Shown: one piece after another, positions 47,801-55,169 of the stretch
How positions within the stretch are numbered: the first letter of the stretch is position 1
Layout: every line of letters starts with the position of its first letter
Assembly: GCA_020639075.1 (NCBI GenBank)
Contig: JACKHI010000001.1
Location: 2,170,001-2,234,000, forward strand
Direction of reading: 5' to 3'
Length of the DNA stretch: 64,000 bases
Origin: Phycisphaerales bacterium
GTDB taxonomy: Bacteria; Planctomycetota; Phycisphaerae; UBA1845; UTPLA1
Translations under genes and position numbers: made by a program
Notes under the pieces: model-generated
The model's database searches: none
Seen by the model: only the letters and a program-made list of their open reading frames with translations
Told to the model about the DNA's origin: nothing

Positions 47801-49205
47801 GAATGAAGTTGACGTCAAAGGGAACCGTATCCAGGAAGACGATGATGTGGTTGTTGAAACCCTCATCCGCCGGAATGTTGCCCGTAATGCCGATATAGAG
47901 CTTCTGGAGATCGCTCCAGACGAACAACTGGTCCAACTCGCTGCCGTTCGTCGTGAACGGGGCGAACTCTTCGGCATCGCCGAATCCAGTGAAATTATTC
48001 TGCGTCGCAATCAAGGAGCCCATCGGATAGGCCCCGGGAATATCCGTGCCGTCGATGATGCCCGTCGGCGCCGTCGCCATTGCGTCGACAGTGTACGTCA
48101 CGTGCTGAAGACCCGGGTAACCGGGGGAGAATTCGTCGCTCGGGAGGTTCTCGTTATTGAAATCGACAGGATTCGTCGGGCTCGGATCGCCCGGATTGAC
48201 GACGGTGCCGCCTGTCGCCGGCACGTTGAAGTTGTTCGTTCGGTTCAGCGGCGGAAGGCTTTGATTGGAAATCGTGCCTACGCCGTTGGCGATCAACGCC
48301 TGAATGTTGATCTCGTCCGTATTCGCAATTCCCAGCGTCGCGAGCGGCAACTTGATCTCGAATCCGTTCAGGGCCGACGCCGCATTCGCCTGCTGCAACA
48401 GCGGGTCATTCACGGCCTCTGCATTGACGCCATCCAGGTTGCTGTTGTTGACCACGAAGTCCATCCCGGAACCTTCGATCAGCGCCGTGCCGGCCGAGTT
48501 CGCCGGCAGACTCAGGTCGAACAGAACGCCGTGCTGAACGCCGCCCGTGTTCCAGATGGCGACGGCAAAATCCGGATCGAAGTCGAGCACGAGTCCATCC
48601 ACTTCGCGCAGCGCGTTGGAGTTCGTCGCCGGATCGCCGAGGCCGCATCCGCAGTCAGCGAGGCATTCGTTCATCGCGATCGCCTGACACGCATCGCTCC
48701 ACTCGTAGAACGGTTGATTCACGTCGCAGGAAATCGACAGCGCCGCAACGCAGGACTCGCACACCATGTCGCCGCACGCCAGACCGCCCAGGTCCGTGTT
48801 GTCGGCGCAACATCCGGCGGTATCCAGCGTCGTCGGAATCGCACCCGCATCCGTGTCGATGAACACGAGGACCGTGTTCTCGAGACTGTCGGAACGATCC
48901 GTGTTTCCGGTAATTCCGATGTACAGGTTGGTGCCATCGTTCGTGACGAACATCTGATCGAGCTCGTTACCCGCCGATGGCTCCTCCGTCGGCGGCGCAA
49001 CGTCGCCGAACCCCGTCGGGTTGTCCTGGACGACGAATTCGGCCCCGACCTGCAGGTAGCGCGTCGGAATGTCGCGTCCTGTGATCTGGGTGAGAGAATT
49101 GCAGTCCCCGGCCATTGCTCGCGAAGCAGCGCCCATATAGGCGCCGACCCCTACAAACGTCGAGACGATCAGACAAATTGCATAGTCTTTAGACTTTGCG
49201 GACAC
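44874..49205 (-). CDS. Large secreted repeat protein with P-domain and dockerin-like tail
   Basis: A 1443-residue exported protein of unknown function in the alpha-glucan locus. After a signal peptide (about 1-32), a ~200-residue module is repeated four times. Its hallmark is SELDQMFV..D...LYIGITGN....N..VVLLDT, followed by a strand ending YxSNQxLPPL; this resembles DOMON/CBM9-like carbohydrate- or surface-binding folds. A fifth C-terminal copy has lost its central part. A proprotein-convertase P-domain (VTVDITHPDMSELAIDL) lies in the middle. The C-terminus has a dockerin-like pair (ADITGDGSVD and ADVDNSGDIDGLDVQAF). The start is GTG with a strong AGGAGGTGG upstream. No enzyme motif is seen; a glucan-binding or scaffold role is inferred from context. 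Confidence 0.75.
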   Translation of the reverse strand: MSAKSKDYAICLIVSTFVGVGAYMGAASRAMAGDCNSLTQITGRDIPTRYLQVGAEFVVQDNPTGFGDVAPPTEEPSAGNELDQMFVTNDGTNLYIGITGNTDRSDSLENTVLVFIDTDAGAIPTTLDTAGCCADNTDLGGLACGDMVCESCVAALSISCDVNQPFYEWSDACQAIAMNECLADCGCGLGDPATNSNALREVDGLVLDFDPDFAVAIWNTGGVQHGVLFDLSLPANSAGTALIEGSGMDFVVNNSNLDGVNAEAVNDPLLQQANAASALNGFEIKLPLATLGIANTDEINIQALIANGVGTISNQSLPPLNRTNNFNVPATGGTVVNPGDPSPTNPVDFNNENLPSDEFSPGYPGLQHVTYTVDAMATAPTGIIDGTDIPGAYPMGSLIATQNNFTGFGDAEEFAPFTTNGSELDQLFVWSDLQKLYIGITGNIPADEGFNNHIIVFLDTVPFDVNFIPNNLSTNNPAAFGDDPALQGMDQFVFDDDFTPDLAIQYDRGGNQHHADIVEFEFGINTPLTFSTDTAVHTGGDLSVYSADLSNIAGVNGIIGDDPIRQSEAALTANSGVQFSILLSDLGLSPGQLDDIKIAATITGGTGFVSNQWLPPLNETGATLLANESAAPMVALSDAMAGDVPNTASDTITPSDAITQGLSRVTGIEVTVDITHPDMSELAIDLWHTDSDRTVRLWDGPQLVTTNANAAGANMNTTFVVGGEDQANWTAPGSSPDFESWESLLTFNDADPTAGEWVLFITDFVTGNTGTLNSWSISLRDDLGGAIGCPGFVADLLPAGIDLGEAPYTGNQYVTVSLPVRTTKPGAFSAQSIPSAFSALAGSSRAVQNNYTCFEDTIIAPPSNPPGSEMDVMFVTNTDNRLRVGITGNLENNRNAFVLLLDTDDQAGSTTPSGITSPPDALGGGNGEPGVNQFMFDSAFAPDYALTVQARMGGSTFYDAYLTALSTNVTRYLGVATRNSGDGTLAPPPGDLSAGSELDQMFVQNDANNLYLGLSGNLEANGNAIVVLLDTFLTSATAPALNTGNPTYPSALVGMSGDIMDDDFIPEFAVVFNTQADTATLVDIAGNVVTPLTQMASALPPTGSDIFAYDNTNAAGVNSNPADDDDMGSPPSQQIVNARTARKGFQLAIDRASLVGLNGTPADGADIRVAAYVVSGGGYWSNQLLPGAGGGVNNLAETGVNLTTVPGTQFATYTMKNNLSYTSPTGFDGTNVPAFMGDGLDVNGALATQDNYTQFGNQASPTPPNNPLCLQIAFDDSNVAGVTADSAANATSAETGMEFDIPFGDIGMLTADGMTQIKLLAYVSGQFGYLSNQFLPPLGRGDAGNIGNPGLVDLSNEAIGAGNQFFTYTLTTPNPCGSDPADITGDGSVDITSVDPSVNDITAFVDVLLGTNTDPCPLMKADVDNSGDIDGLDVQAFVNALVP

Positions 49206-49419
49206 GCTCCACCTCCTACTGTTCCGTCAGTATGACGCGGCGTCGGCCGCGTATGCTTCCAGGAAAATTCTTGCTTCCACAAACCTGATGATCTTTCCGG
49301 CGACCTGAAGCGGCCGCGCGATCCTCCCCATTCATACGATTGTCCACGAAGGGCAATCCCGTATCCAGATCTACTGCACCTCGCCGTAATTCAGACTCGT
49401 GAGCAGTCGCGGCGGGCCG
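49206..49419. other. Leader region of the 1443-residue protein gene
   Basis: About 215 bases between the pseudopilin terminator and the GTG at 49205. It contains the AGGAGGTGG ribosome-binding site of the downstream gene. No promoter boxes or LacI-type sites were recognised here. Confidence 0.4.
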
Positions 49420-49454
49420 AAAAAAAACGCTCCTGTTCAACTGAACAAGAGCGT
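49420..49454 (-). terminator. Rho-independent terminator of the pseudopilin gene
   Basis: Reading leftwards, a 13-bp stem (ACGCTCTTGTTCA with TGAACAGGAGCGT, one G-U) is followed by eight T. It begins directly at the stop codon at 49456. Confidence 0.92.
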
Positions 49455-49455
49455 G

Positions 49456-50343
49456 TCATTCGATGGTTTGAACTTCCGAGCTTCGATTCGCCGCGCCGTC
49501 ACTCGATTGAAGCGGCCGCGTCGCGATAATCGGACCCCAGTACTTATTTGACAGCGCCTGCAGATCATCGAAGCTGCCCGTTCGCAACTGGCCCCATTCG
49601 ACATGCCCATCCAGCAGTAGGATGTTCATCCCGCGCGTGCCGTGATTGTCCTCAGGCGTCAGCCCCGTGAATGATTGCACTGTCGTGTCATTCTTGTTGC
49701 TCTGATCCGCCATCAGCAGAAAATCGCCGCGGTCCGTGATACGCCAGAGGGCGACATAGAAATAGCTGATGAATGACTTTCCGAGATTGCCCTCAATCGG
49801 CAACGTGCGCGGCAGTTCCGCATACTGGTTGACCGAAGCAGTCGGCCACAATTCGCCCGGCGTCGTCGGCGTCGTATGCGGCCGGTTGTTCATCTTGTCG
49901 CTCGGGCAAAGCAGTACTTTCGGTTCGGGCAAGTAGAACGGCGTCGGATTGCCCTCTCGTGTATTTCGACGCTCGACGATATCGCGAATCATGCCGGCGA
50001 AATTCGGGCCCCATTCCGGTGAAGCGCCGTCCTGAACCGTTGCCAGTTCGGACAGCGTCGGACTGCTGATCGTGGGATGTCCCTTAGCCGGAAACCAGCC
50101 GTCAAAGTCCTCTGTGTATTGTTGAAATGCGATCCCGATCTGCCGCAGATTCGTGCCGCAGACCGTTCGTCGTGAGACCTCCCGCGCGCGCGATAACGCG
50201 GGCAGAAGCACTGCGATCAACAATGCGATGATCGCAATCACGACGAGCAGTTCAATCAGTGTGAATCCATCTCGATTCGACGCGACGGCAGTCGATCGAC
50301 GCCCCGTAATGTGTCCGACTTGCGCTTGTTCTGCTTGATCCAT
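49456..50343 (-). CDS. Type II secretion-like pseudopilin (prepilin N-methylation motif)
   Basis: A 295-residue protein of the abundant planctomycete pseudopilin type. The prepilin cleavage/methylation motif G-FTLIELLVVIAIIALLIA is at about 26-45, with Glu5 in place. After the helix comes the usual CxxNLRQIGIAFQQY segment, and near the C-terminus an HGTRGMNILLLDGHVEWG motif close to the H-X9-DG signature. Such proteins are thought to assemble in type II secretion-like or pilus-like structures. It is transcribed divergently from lacI in the glucan locus and could take part in export or binding of the locus's enzymes. Confidence 0.85.
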   Translation of the reverse strand: MDQAEQAQVGHITGRRSTAVASNRDGFTLIELLVVIAIIALLIAVLLPALSRAREVSRRTVCGTNLRQIGIAFQQYTEDFDGWFPAKGHPTISSPTLSELATVQDGASPEWGPNFAGMIRDIVERRNTREGNPTPFYLPEPKVLLCPSDKMNNRPHTTPTTPGELWPTASVNQYAELPRTLPIEGNLGKSFISYFYVALWRITDRGDFLLMADQSNKNDTTVQSFTGLTPEDNHGTRGMNILLLDGHVEWGQLRTGSFDDLQALSNKYWGPIIATRPLQSSDGAANRSSEVQTIE

Positions 50344-50424
50344 CTTTGCGTCCTAGCGCTGGCTCGAATGAGTTTCGATTCGACTTGAATCCGATTGCAT
50401 CCGAGCGGTTTACGTCGTAGAATA

Positions 50425-50440
50425 GATAAAACCTTTTACC
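50425..50440. promoter_or_regulatory. Candidate LacI-type operator (site 1)
   Basis: GATAAAACCTTTTACC: perfect arms TAAAA and TTTTA around a central CC, in the divergent pseudopilin/lacI region. Similar sites occur upstream of the GH31 gene (63239) and of the PEP-CTERM gene (41801). Autoregulation by the adjacent LacI protein is inferred. Confidence 0.5.
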
Positions 50441-50601
50441 GAATCGAGTATATCGTTTTTCCTGGCGCGTTCAAGGAATTCCGCCACTCGATTCTAGGCG
50501 TCTTTGAGACGCCCCGGGGGGCAATCTCCGGTAAACTCGAATCGTACCTGCGGCACGTTATTTGGACACGCGTCGATTCTACTCTCGAAGAAGATCGCTA
50601 A

Positions 50602-51651
50602 ATGGCCAAAAGAAAAGCAGTTAGCATCAAAGATGTCGCCCGGGAGAGCAACGCGTCGCTCACGACGGTCTCCCTCGTGCTCAACAACCGGGACGGTCGC
50701 ATCAGCCGGGCAACGCGTGAGCGGGTCCTCAGCGCCGTTGAGCGACTCGGCTATCGCCCGAGTCGCCTGGCCCAGAGCCTGCAGTCGCAGCGATCGGGTT
50801 TTCTCGGGATTCTCGTCCCGCAACTGCGGCATGCGTTCGCGGACATTTACTTCGGCGAGTTGATCAGCGCCATTCAGGAGACCGCCGCGGAGAACGACTA
50901 CAAGATCATTCTCGATGTGGCCAACCCACGTTACCTCGAACGCAACCATCATCTCGAGCTGTTCCGTCGTCATTACATCGACGGTCTCCTCTGTCTCGGC
51001 GTCACCAACAACGATACCTATCTGGATGACTTCAGCGACGATCACCCAGTCATCGTTGTGAACAATCGGGTCGCCGGCATCGATCTCGACTTTGTGCAAT
51101 GCGACTACGCGGAAGCGGGCCGAATCGCCGCAACGCATCTTTGCGAACTCGGCCATAAGAAAATCGGTTACATCCACGGCGCGACGGAGGTTCAGACCAC
51201 CGCCGATCTTCGAGACGGTTTCGAAGATGTGCTGAATCGCCTCAAGCTGTCGCTGCCGACCTCACGCACCGAGGACGGTCTCTATACGGAAGAAGGCGGC
51301 GCCGCCGCGGCAATTGCGTTGCTGACGCGCGATCCCGGCATCACGGCGATCTTCTCCGGAAACGACAAGATGGCGATCGGCGCCATCAGCGGTCTGAAGC
51401 AGATCGGCAAGCGCGTCCCCGACGACGTCAGCGTCATCGGATGCGACGATATTCACCATGCCGAATTCTGCGATCCGCCTTTGACGACGATTCATACGCC
51501 CATCTTCGAAGTGGGCGCCCGCGCATGCAAACTGCTGCTGGACCTCATCAGCAGCAAGGCGGAATCCGTGCGCGAAACGCAGGCCGTTTCTCTTTCTGTT
51601 CGAAAGTCCACCGCTGCGCCGCGCAAAGGCCGCAACGGCGCAACTCAGTAG
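50602..51651 (+). CDS. LacI-family transcriptional regulator
   Basis: A 349-residue repressor. The N-terminal helix-turn-helix (SIKDVARESNASLTTVSLVLNN) and hinge helix (RPSRLAQSLQS) are canonical, and the C-terminal periplasmic-binding-protein-like domain includes the SVIGCDDI motif. In this family a sugar effector changes DNA binding. It sits directly upstream of a GH13 enzyme (eight bases apart) and the ABC sugar importer, so it very likely controls the alpha-glucan locus. A candidate operator lies about 170 bases before its start. Confidence 0.93.
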   Translation: MAKRKAVSIKDVARESNASLTTVSLVLNNRDGRISRATRERVLSAVERLGYRPSRLAQSLQSQRSGFLGILVPQLRHAFADIYFGELISAIQETAAENDYKIILDVANPRYLERNHHLELFRRHYIDGLLCLGVTNNDTYLDDFSDDHPVIVVNNRVAGIDLDFVQCDYAEAGRIAATHLCELGHKKIGYIHGATEVQTTADLRDGFEDVLNRLKLSLPTSRTEDGLYTEEGGAAAAIALLTRDPGITAIFSGNDKMAIGAISGLKQIGKRVPDDVSVIGCDDIHHAEFCDPPLTTIHTPIFEVGARACKLLLDLISSKAESVRETQAVSLSVRKSTAAPRKGRNGATQ

Positions 51652-51659
51652 CATCAGCC

Positions 51660-54600
51660 ATGAAAATCAAAGCAAACGGATCGACGCATCTGTTCGACGT
51701 GCGGCAATCGACCTGCGCCGCGGGTCATTGCCACTTGGACCATCGACCTGGACTGATCGTCTTCGTCGCCATTCTGCTGCTGACTGCAGCCGGCGCCGTC
51801 CGTGCAGACGACGACGCCGTCTATCTCGCCGGCACATTCAACAACTGGGCGACGCAGTCCGCTGATTGGCAGATGGATCGAGTGGACGACTCGACGTTCA
51901 AACTCGGCAGATTCTGGCGTGCAGGCGTTTACGAATTCAAGTTCGTTTTCAACGGCTCCTGGGATCGGCATCTCGGCGCTGCTGACGGGAATCATCTGCA
52001 GATGCCCGGGCGTGACGTCGAACTTCGAGTCGACGGCTCGGGATACTACGTCATCACGCTTGACGCGAAACGCCGATCGTGGGCGTTCGACCGGGCAACG
52101 CCGCGTGAGCCGATACCGGTTCTCGATATACAACGCGAATCCCTCGACACGTACTTGCTGGACGCCTCTCATTCCCCTTGCCCGCCGACGAACGACAATC
52201 GGAAGCCTGAATTTCGATTTGCCGCGATACGGCTTTCCGGCGGTGATGCAGGGGGCGATATCGCTTCGGCCCGGGACGACGTAACCCTCGAGCCACTCGG
52301 CAACAGTCGCGCGCGTCTGACGATCCGCCGCGAAGGCGACTATCGCATCAGCACGGCCATCCGATACGGGCCCAACGCGGCCGTCCGATCATCGACGGAC
52401 CATCACTTTGGCGACGGTTTCGTGCTGCGCGTCGCGTCGACACCGCCGAAGGAGAAGCTGCTCTATCCGATCGATGCGCATCGATGGGGAATTCCCGTCG
52501 TCGTCTCCGCAATTACATCGCCGATGTCGCTGAATGCACTCTCCCCTGCTTCAGCCGTGCCGGTTACGATTCCCGAGGACATTCACGCGGATCGAGTGTT
52601 GATCGTGACAGACGAACGAACAGGCAAAGTGGAATACAAAAGCGAAGGCTGGCACGAGTTCATTTTCAATCCAAAGAAGGGACTGAACCTGCCTGACGAT
52701 ACGCCGATCGAGTCCGTCGCCCTCATCGGCGACTTCAACGGCTGGCGCGCCGATGCGAATCCCATGCGGCTGGACAGCAACAATCGCTACCGCACGATTC
52801 TCGAATTGCCCGAAGGCGTGCATCACTACAAGTTCGTCGTCAACGGCACGATCTACGTCGAGGACGCCGCGGGCGACAAACGATTCCGCGTGTCCGACGG
52901 CAACGGCGGCTTCAACAGCGGTCTGCTCATCGGCGACGACGCGGCGACGTTCGGCGGATCGAAGCCCGGCGAAATCAACACAATGGCGCTGAAGCACGAT
53001 CCGACCAACGATCGATATTTATCGCTGATCGCTTCCGACGTCGCGCGTTTCACGGTTCGCACGCTGGCGGACGATGTGAAGTCGGTCGACTTGACTGTGA
53101 TTGGGCTCGACGACTCCATTCAACTCCGAAAGAGCGAAACGGCCTTTGGTTTCGACTACTGGACAGTCCACGCCGGTATTCCCTCTGGCGCTGGAACCAT
53201 CCAATATCGATTCTGGTTGGTTGCCGCCGGAGATGCCCCCGAGGATGCGGACAAGAGCACGGAAAAGGTCCACCTTGACGCGGGCGGCGCATATTCGTGG
53301 CTGATGCACGTGCGTTTCCACGAATTCAAGGCCGTGATTCCGGGAACGCTCGAAGCCCCCGACTGGGCCAAGCGCGCGACGTGGTACCAGATCTTCCCTG
53401 AACGCTTCCGTAACGGCGATAAGTCCAACGACCCGCCGCGGACCGTCCCCTGGACGCAGAAATGGGACGCCCCCTACAAGCCCGGCACGGATGTCGTCAA
53501 AGGCTCGCCGCAGGACTTTGAGGAGAAAGGCACGTTCTTTCAGTACATCTTCGATCGGCGCTACGGCGGCGACTTGCAGGGCGTGCGCGAGAAGCTGCCC
53601 TACCTGCGCGATCTCGGCGTGACGGCGATCTACTTCAACCCGGTCTTTCAGGCCGAGTCGCTGCACAAATACGACGCATCCGATTATCGACACATCGACG
53701 ATCGCTTCGGCGTCGCCGGCAGCATCAAGAAACTCAAGGGCGAGACGACGGATCCCGCCACATGGCAATGGTCCGACTCCGACAAGGTCTTCCTCGACTT
53801 CCTCGATGAAGCGCATCGCATGGGCTTCAAAGTCATCATCGACGGCGTCTTCAACCACACGGGCCGCGACTTCTGGGCATTCCAGGACGTGCTCAAGAAC
53901 GGAAAGAACTCGGAATTCGCAGACTGGTTCGAGATCAAGAGCTGGAAACCGTTTCATTACGAAGCGTGGGACAAGGAAGACGGCTCGCTGCCGAAACTTA
54001 AGCACGACGAAGCGCTCGGTCTCGCCAAGCCGATTCGTGAACATCTCTTCGCCGTCACCCGTCGATGGATGGACCCCAACGGAGACGGCGATCCGTCCGA
54101 CGGCATCGACGGCTGGCGACTCGACGTTGCCAGCGACATCAACGCAAACTTCTGGCGCGACTGGCGCAAAGTCGTGAAAGAGACGAATCCCGACGCCTAC
54201 ATCGTCGCCGAGCTCTGGCAGCGATCGCAGGAGTGGCTCGACGGCCGGACGTTCGACGCCGTCATGAATTATCCTTTCGCACGGCGCACGCTTCGATTCG
54301 TTATCAACAACAAGAAAGCCTCGACGGCGTCGAAATTCAGAGACGAGATCGCGGAGATGTACGGCTGGTATCGACCGCAGGTGAACTATGTCCTGCAGAA
54401 TCTCTACGACAGCCACGACACTGATCGCGTCGCGTCGATGTGCATGAATCCCGACGTCGAATACGACGAGGCGAATCGCGTGCAGGACAACGGGCCCAAC
54501 TACAACACGAGCAAGCCGACGCCCGATGCCTACTTAAAGCTCAAGCTGCTGGCGACGATCCAGATGACCTTCCTGGGCGCTCCGATGGTCTATTACGGCG

Positions 54601-55115
54601 ATGAAGTCGGCATGTACGGGGCCGACGATCCGTCCGATCGCAAGCCGATGCTGTGGCCCGATTTGCTGCCTTACGAGGACCCCGAAGAACGCATCGAGTC
54701 GGATGTTCTCGAACACTATCGGCGGATGATCGCGATCCGCAACTCGCATCCCGCGCTGCAACTTGGCGACTACGAGCCCGTGCTTGCGGATGACGCCAAG
54801 GCGATATTCGCATTCACGCGCACGTTGGGCGATGAGTCGATTCTCGTCGTACTCAACAGCAGCGACGGCCAGCATCGACTCGACGTGCCCGTCCGTTGGC
54901 CAGACGGGGCGGACGTCGTGCAACTTGATGACCCGGAGCAGTGCGAACTCGTCGCGCCCGACGACGGCATGCCGGCGTCAAGGTCGTGCGTACGGCCCAA
55001 GGCGAAGCGGCCGGCGTCGAACCTGAAAGTCGAAGCGGGCCGTCTGCACGGCAAGATGCTGGCGCCGCGGACCGGCGCAATATTCACTGTCGTGCACGAA
55101 ACCAAAACGCCTTGA
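51660..55115 (+). CDS. Exported GH13 amylase/neopullulanase-like enzyme with CBM48-type modules
   Basis: An 1151-residue enzyme. A hydrophobic segment (LIVFVAILLLTAAGAVRA, about residues 31-50) acts as signal peptide. Two glycogen/starch-binding-like modules follow: one at about 55-145 (VYLAGTFNNWA) and one at about 350-440 (VALIGDFNGWRADANPM). The GH13 barrel begins near 570 (WYQIFPERFRNGD), with nucleophile D822 (GWRLDVASD), acid/base E851 (VAELW) and D920 (DSHDTDR). This resembles GH13 neopullulanase/cyclomaltodextrinase types. The open frame reaches back to 51441 inside lacI, but the ATG at 51660 is the sensible start. It precedes the ABC importer genes and probably supplies maltodextrins to them. 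Confidence 0.9.
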   Translation: MKIKANGSTHLFDVRQSTCAAGHCHLDHRPGLIVFVAILLLTAAGAVRADDDAVYLAGTFNNWATQSADWQMDRVDDSTFKLGRFWRAGVYEFKFVFNGSWDRHLGAADGNHLQMPGRDVELRVDGSGYYVITLDAKRRSWAFDRATPREPIPVLDIQRESLDTYLLDASHSPCPPTNDNRKPEFRFAAIRLSGGDAGGDIASARDDVTLEPLGNSRARLTIRREGDYRISTAIRYGPNAAVRSSTDHHFGDGFVLRVASTPPKEKLLYPIDAHRWGIPVVVSAITSPMSLNALSPASAVPVTIPEDIHADRVLIVTDERTGKVEYKSEGWHEFIFNPKKGLNLPDDTPIESVALIGDFNGWRADANPMRLDSNNRYRTILELPEGVHHYKFVVNGTIYVEDAAGDKRFRVSDGNGGFNSGLLIGDDAATFGGSKPGEINTMALKHDPTNDRYLSLIASDVARFTVRTLADDVKSVDLTVIGLDDSIQLRKSETAFGFDYWTVHAGIPSGAGTIQYRFWLVAAGDAPEDADKSTEKVHLDAGGAYSWLMHVRFHEFKAVIPGTLEAPDWAKRATWYQIFPERFRNGDKSNDPPRTVPWTQKWDAPYKPGTDVVKGSPQDFEEKGTFFQYIFDRRYGGDLQGVREKLPYLRDLGVTAIYFNPVFQAESLHKYDASDYRHIDDRFGVAGSIKKLKGETTDPATWQWSDSDKVFLDFLDEAHRMGFKVIIDGVFNHTGRDFWAFQDVLKNGKNSEFADWFEIKSWKPFHYEAWDKEDGSLPKLKHDEALGLAKPIREHLFAVTRRWMDPNGDGDPSDGIDGWRLDVASDINANFWRDWRKVVKETNPDAYIVAELWQRSQEWLDGRTFDAVMNYPFARRTLRFVINNKKASTASKFRDEIAEMYGWYRPQVNYVLQNLYDSHDTDRVASMCMNPDVEYDEANRVQDNGPNYNTSKPTPDAYLKLKLLATIQMTFLGAPMVYYGDEVGMYGADDPSDRKPMLWPDLLPYEDPEERIESDVLEHYRRMIAIRNSHPALQLGDYEPVLADDAKAIFAFTRTLGDESILVVLNSSDGQHRLDVPVRWPDGADVVQLDDPEQCELVAPDDGMPASRSCVRPKAKRPASNLKVEAGRLHGKMLAPRTGAIFTVVHETKTP

Positions 55116-55169
55116 ATTCGATTCCGATGACCCGAACGTTCCTCCGGATCGACGCAATCCGGAGCGTCG

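Noticed and set aside
47595..49235. A 546-codon plus-strand frame opposite the 1443-residue protein gene, and similar ones at 42137-43684 and 39900-41639
   Set aside because: These lie fully antisense to well-supported genes or run across gene ends, and have Arg-rich shadow composition.
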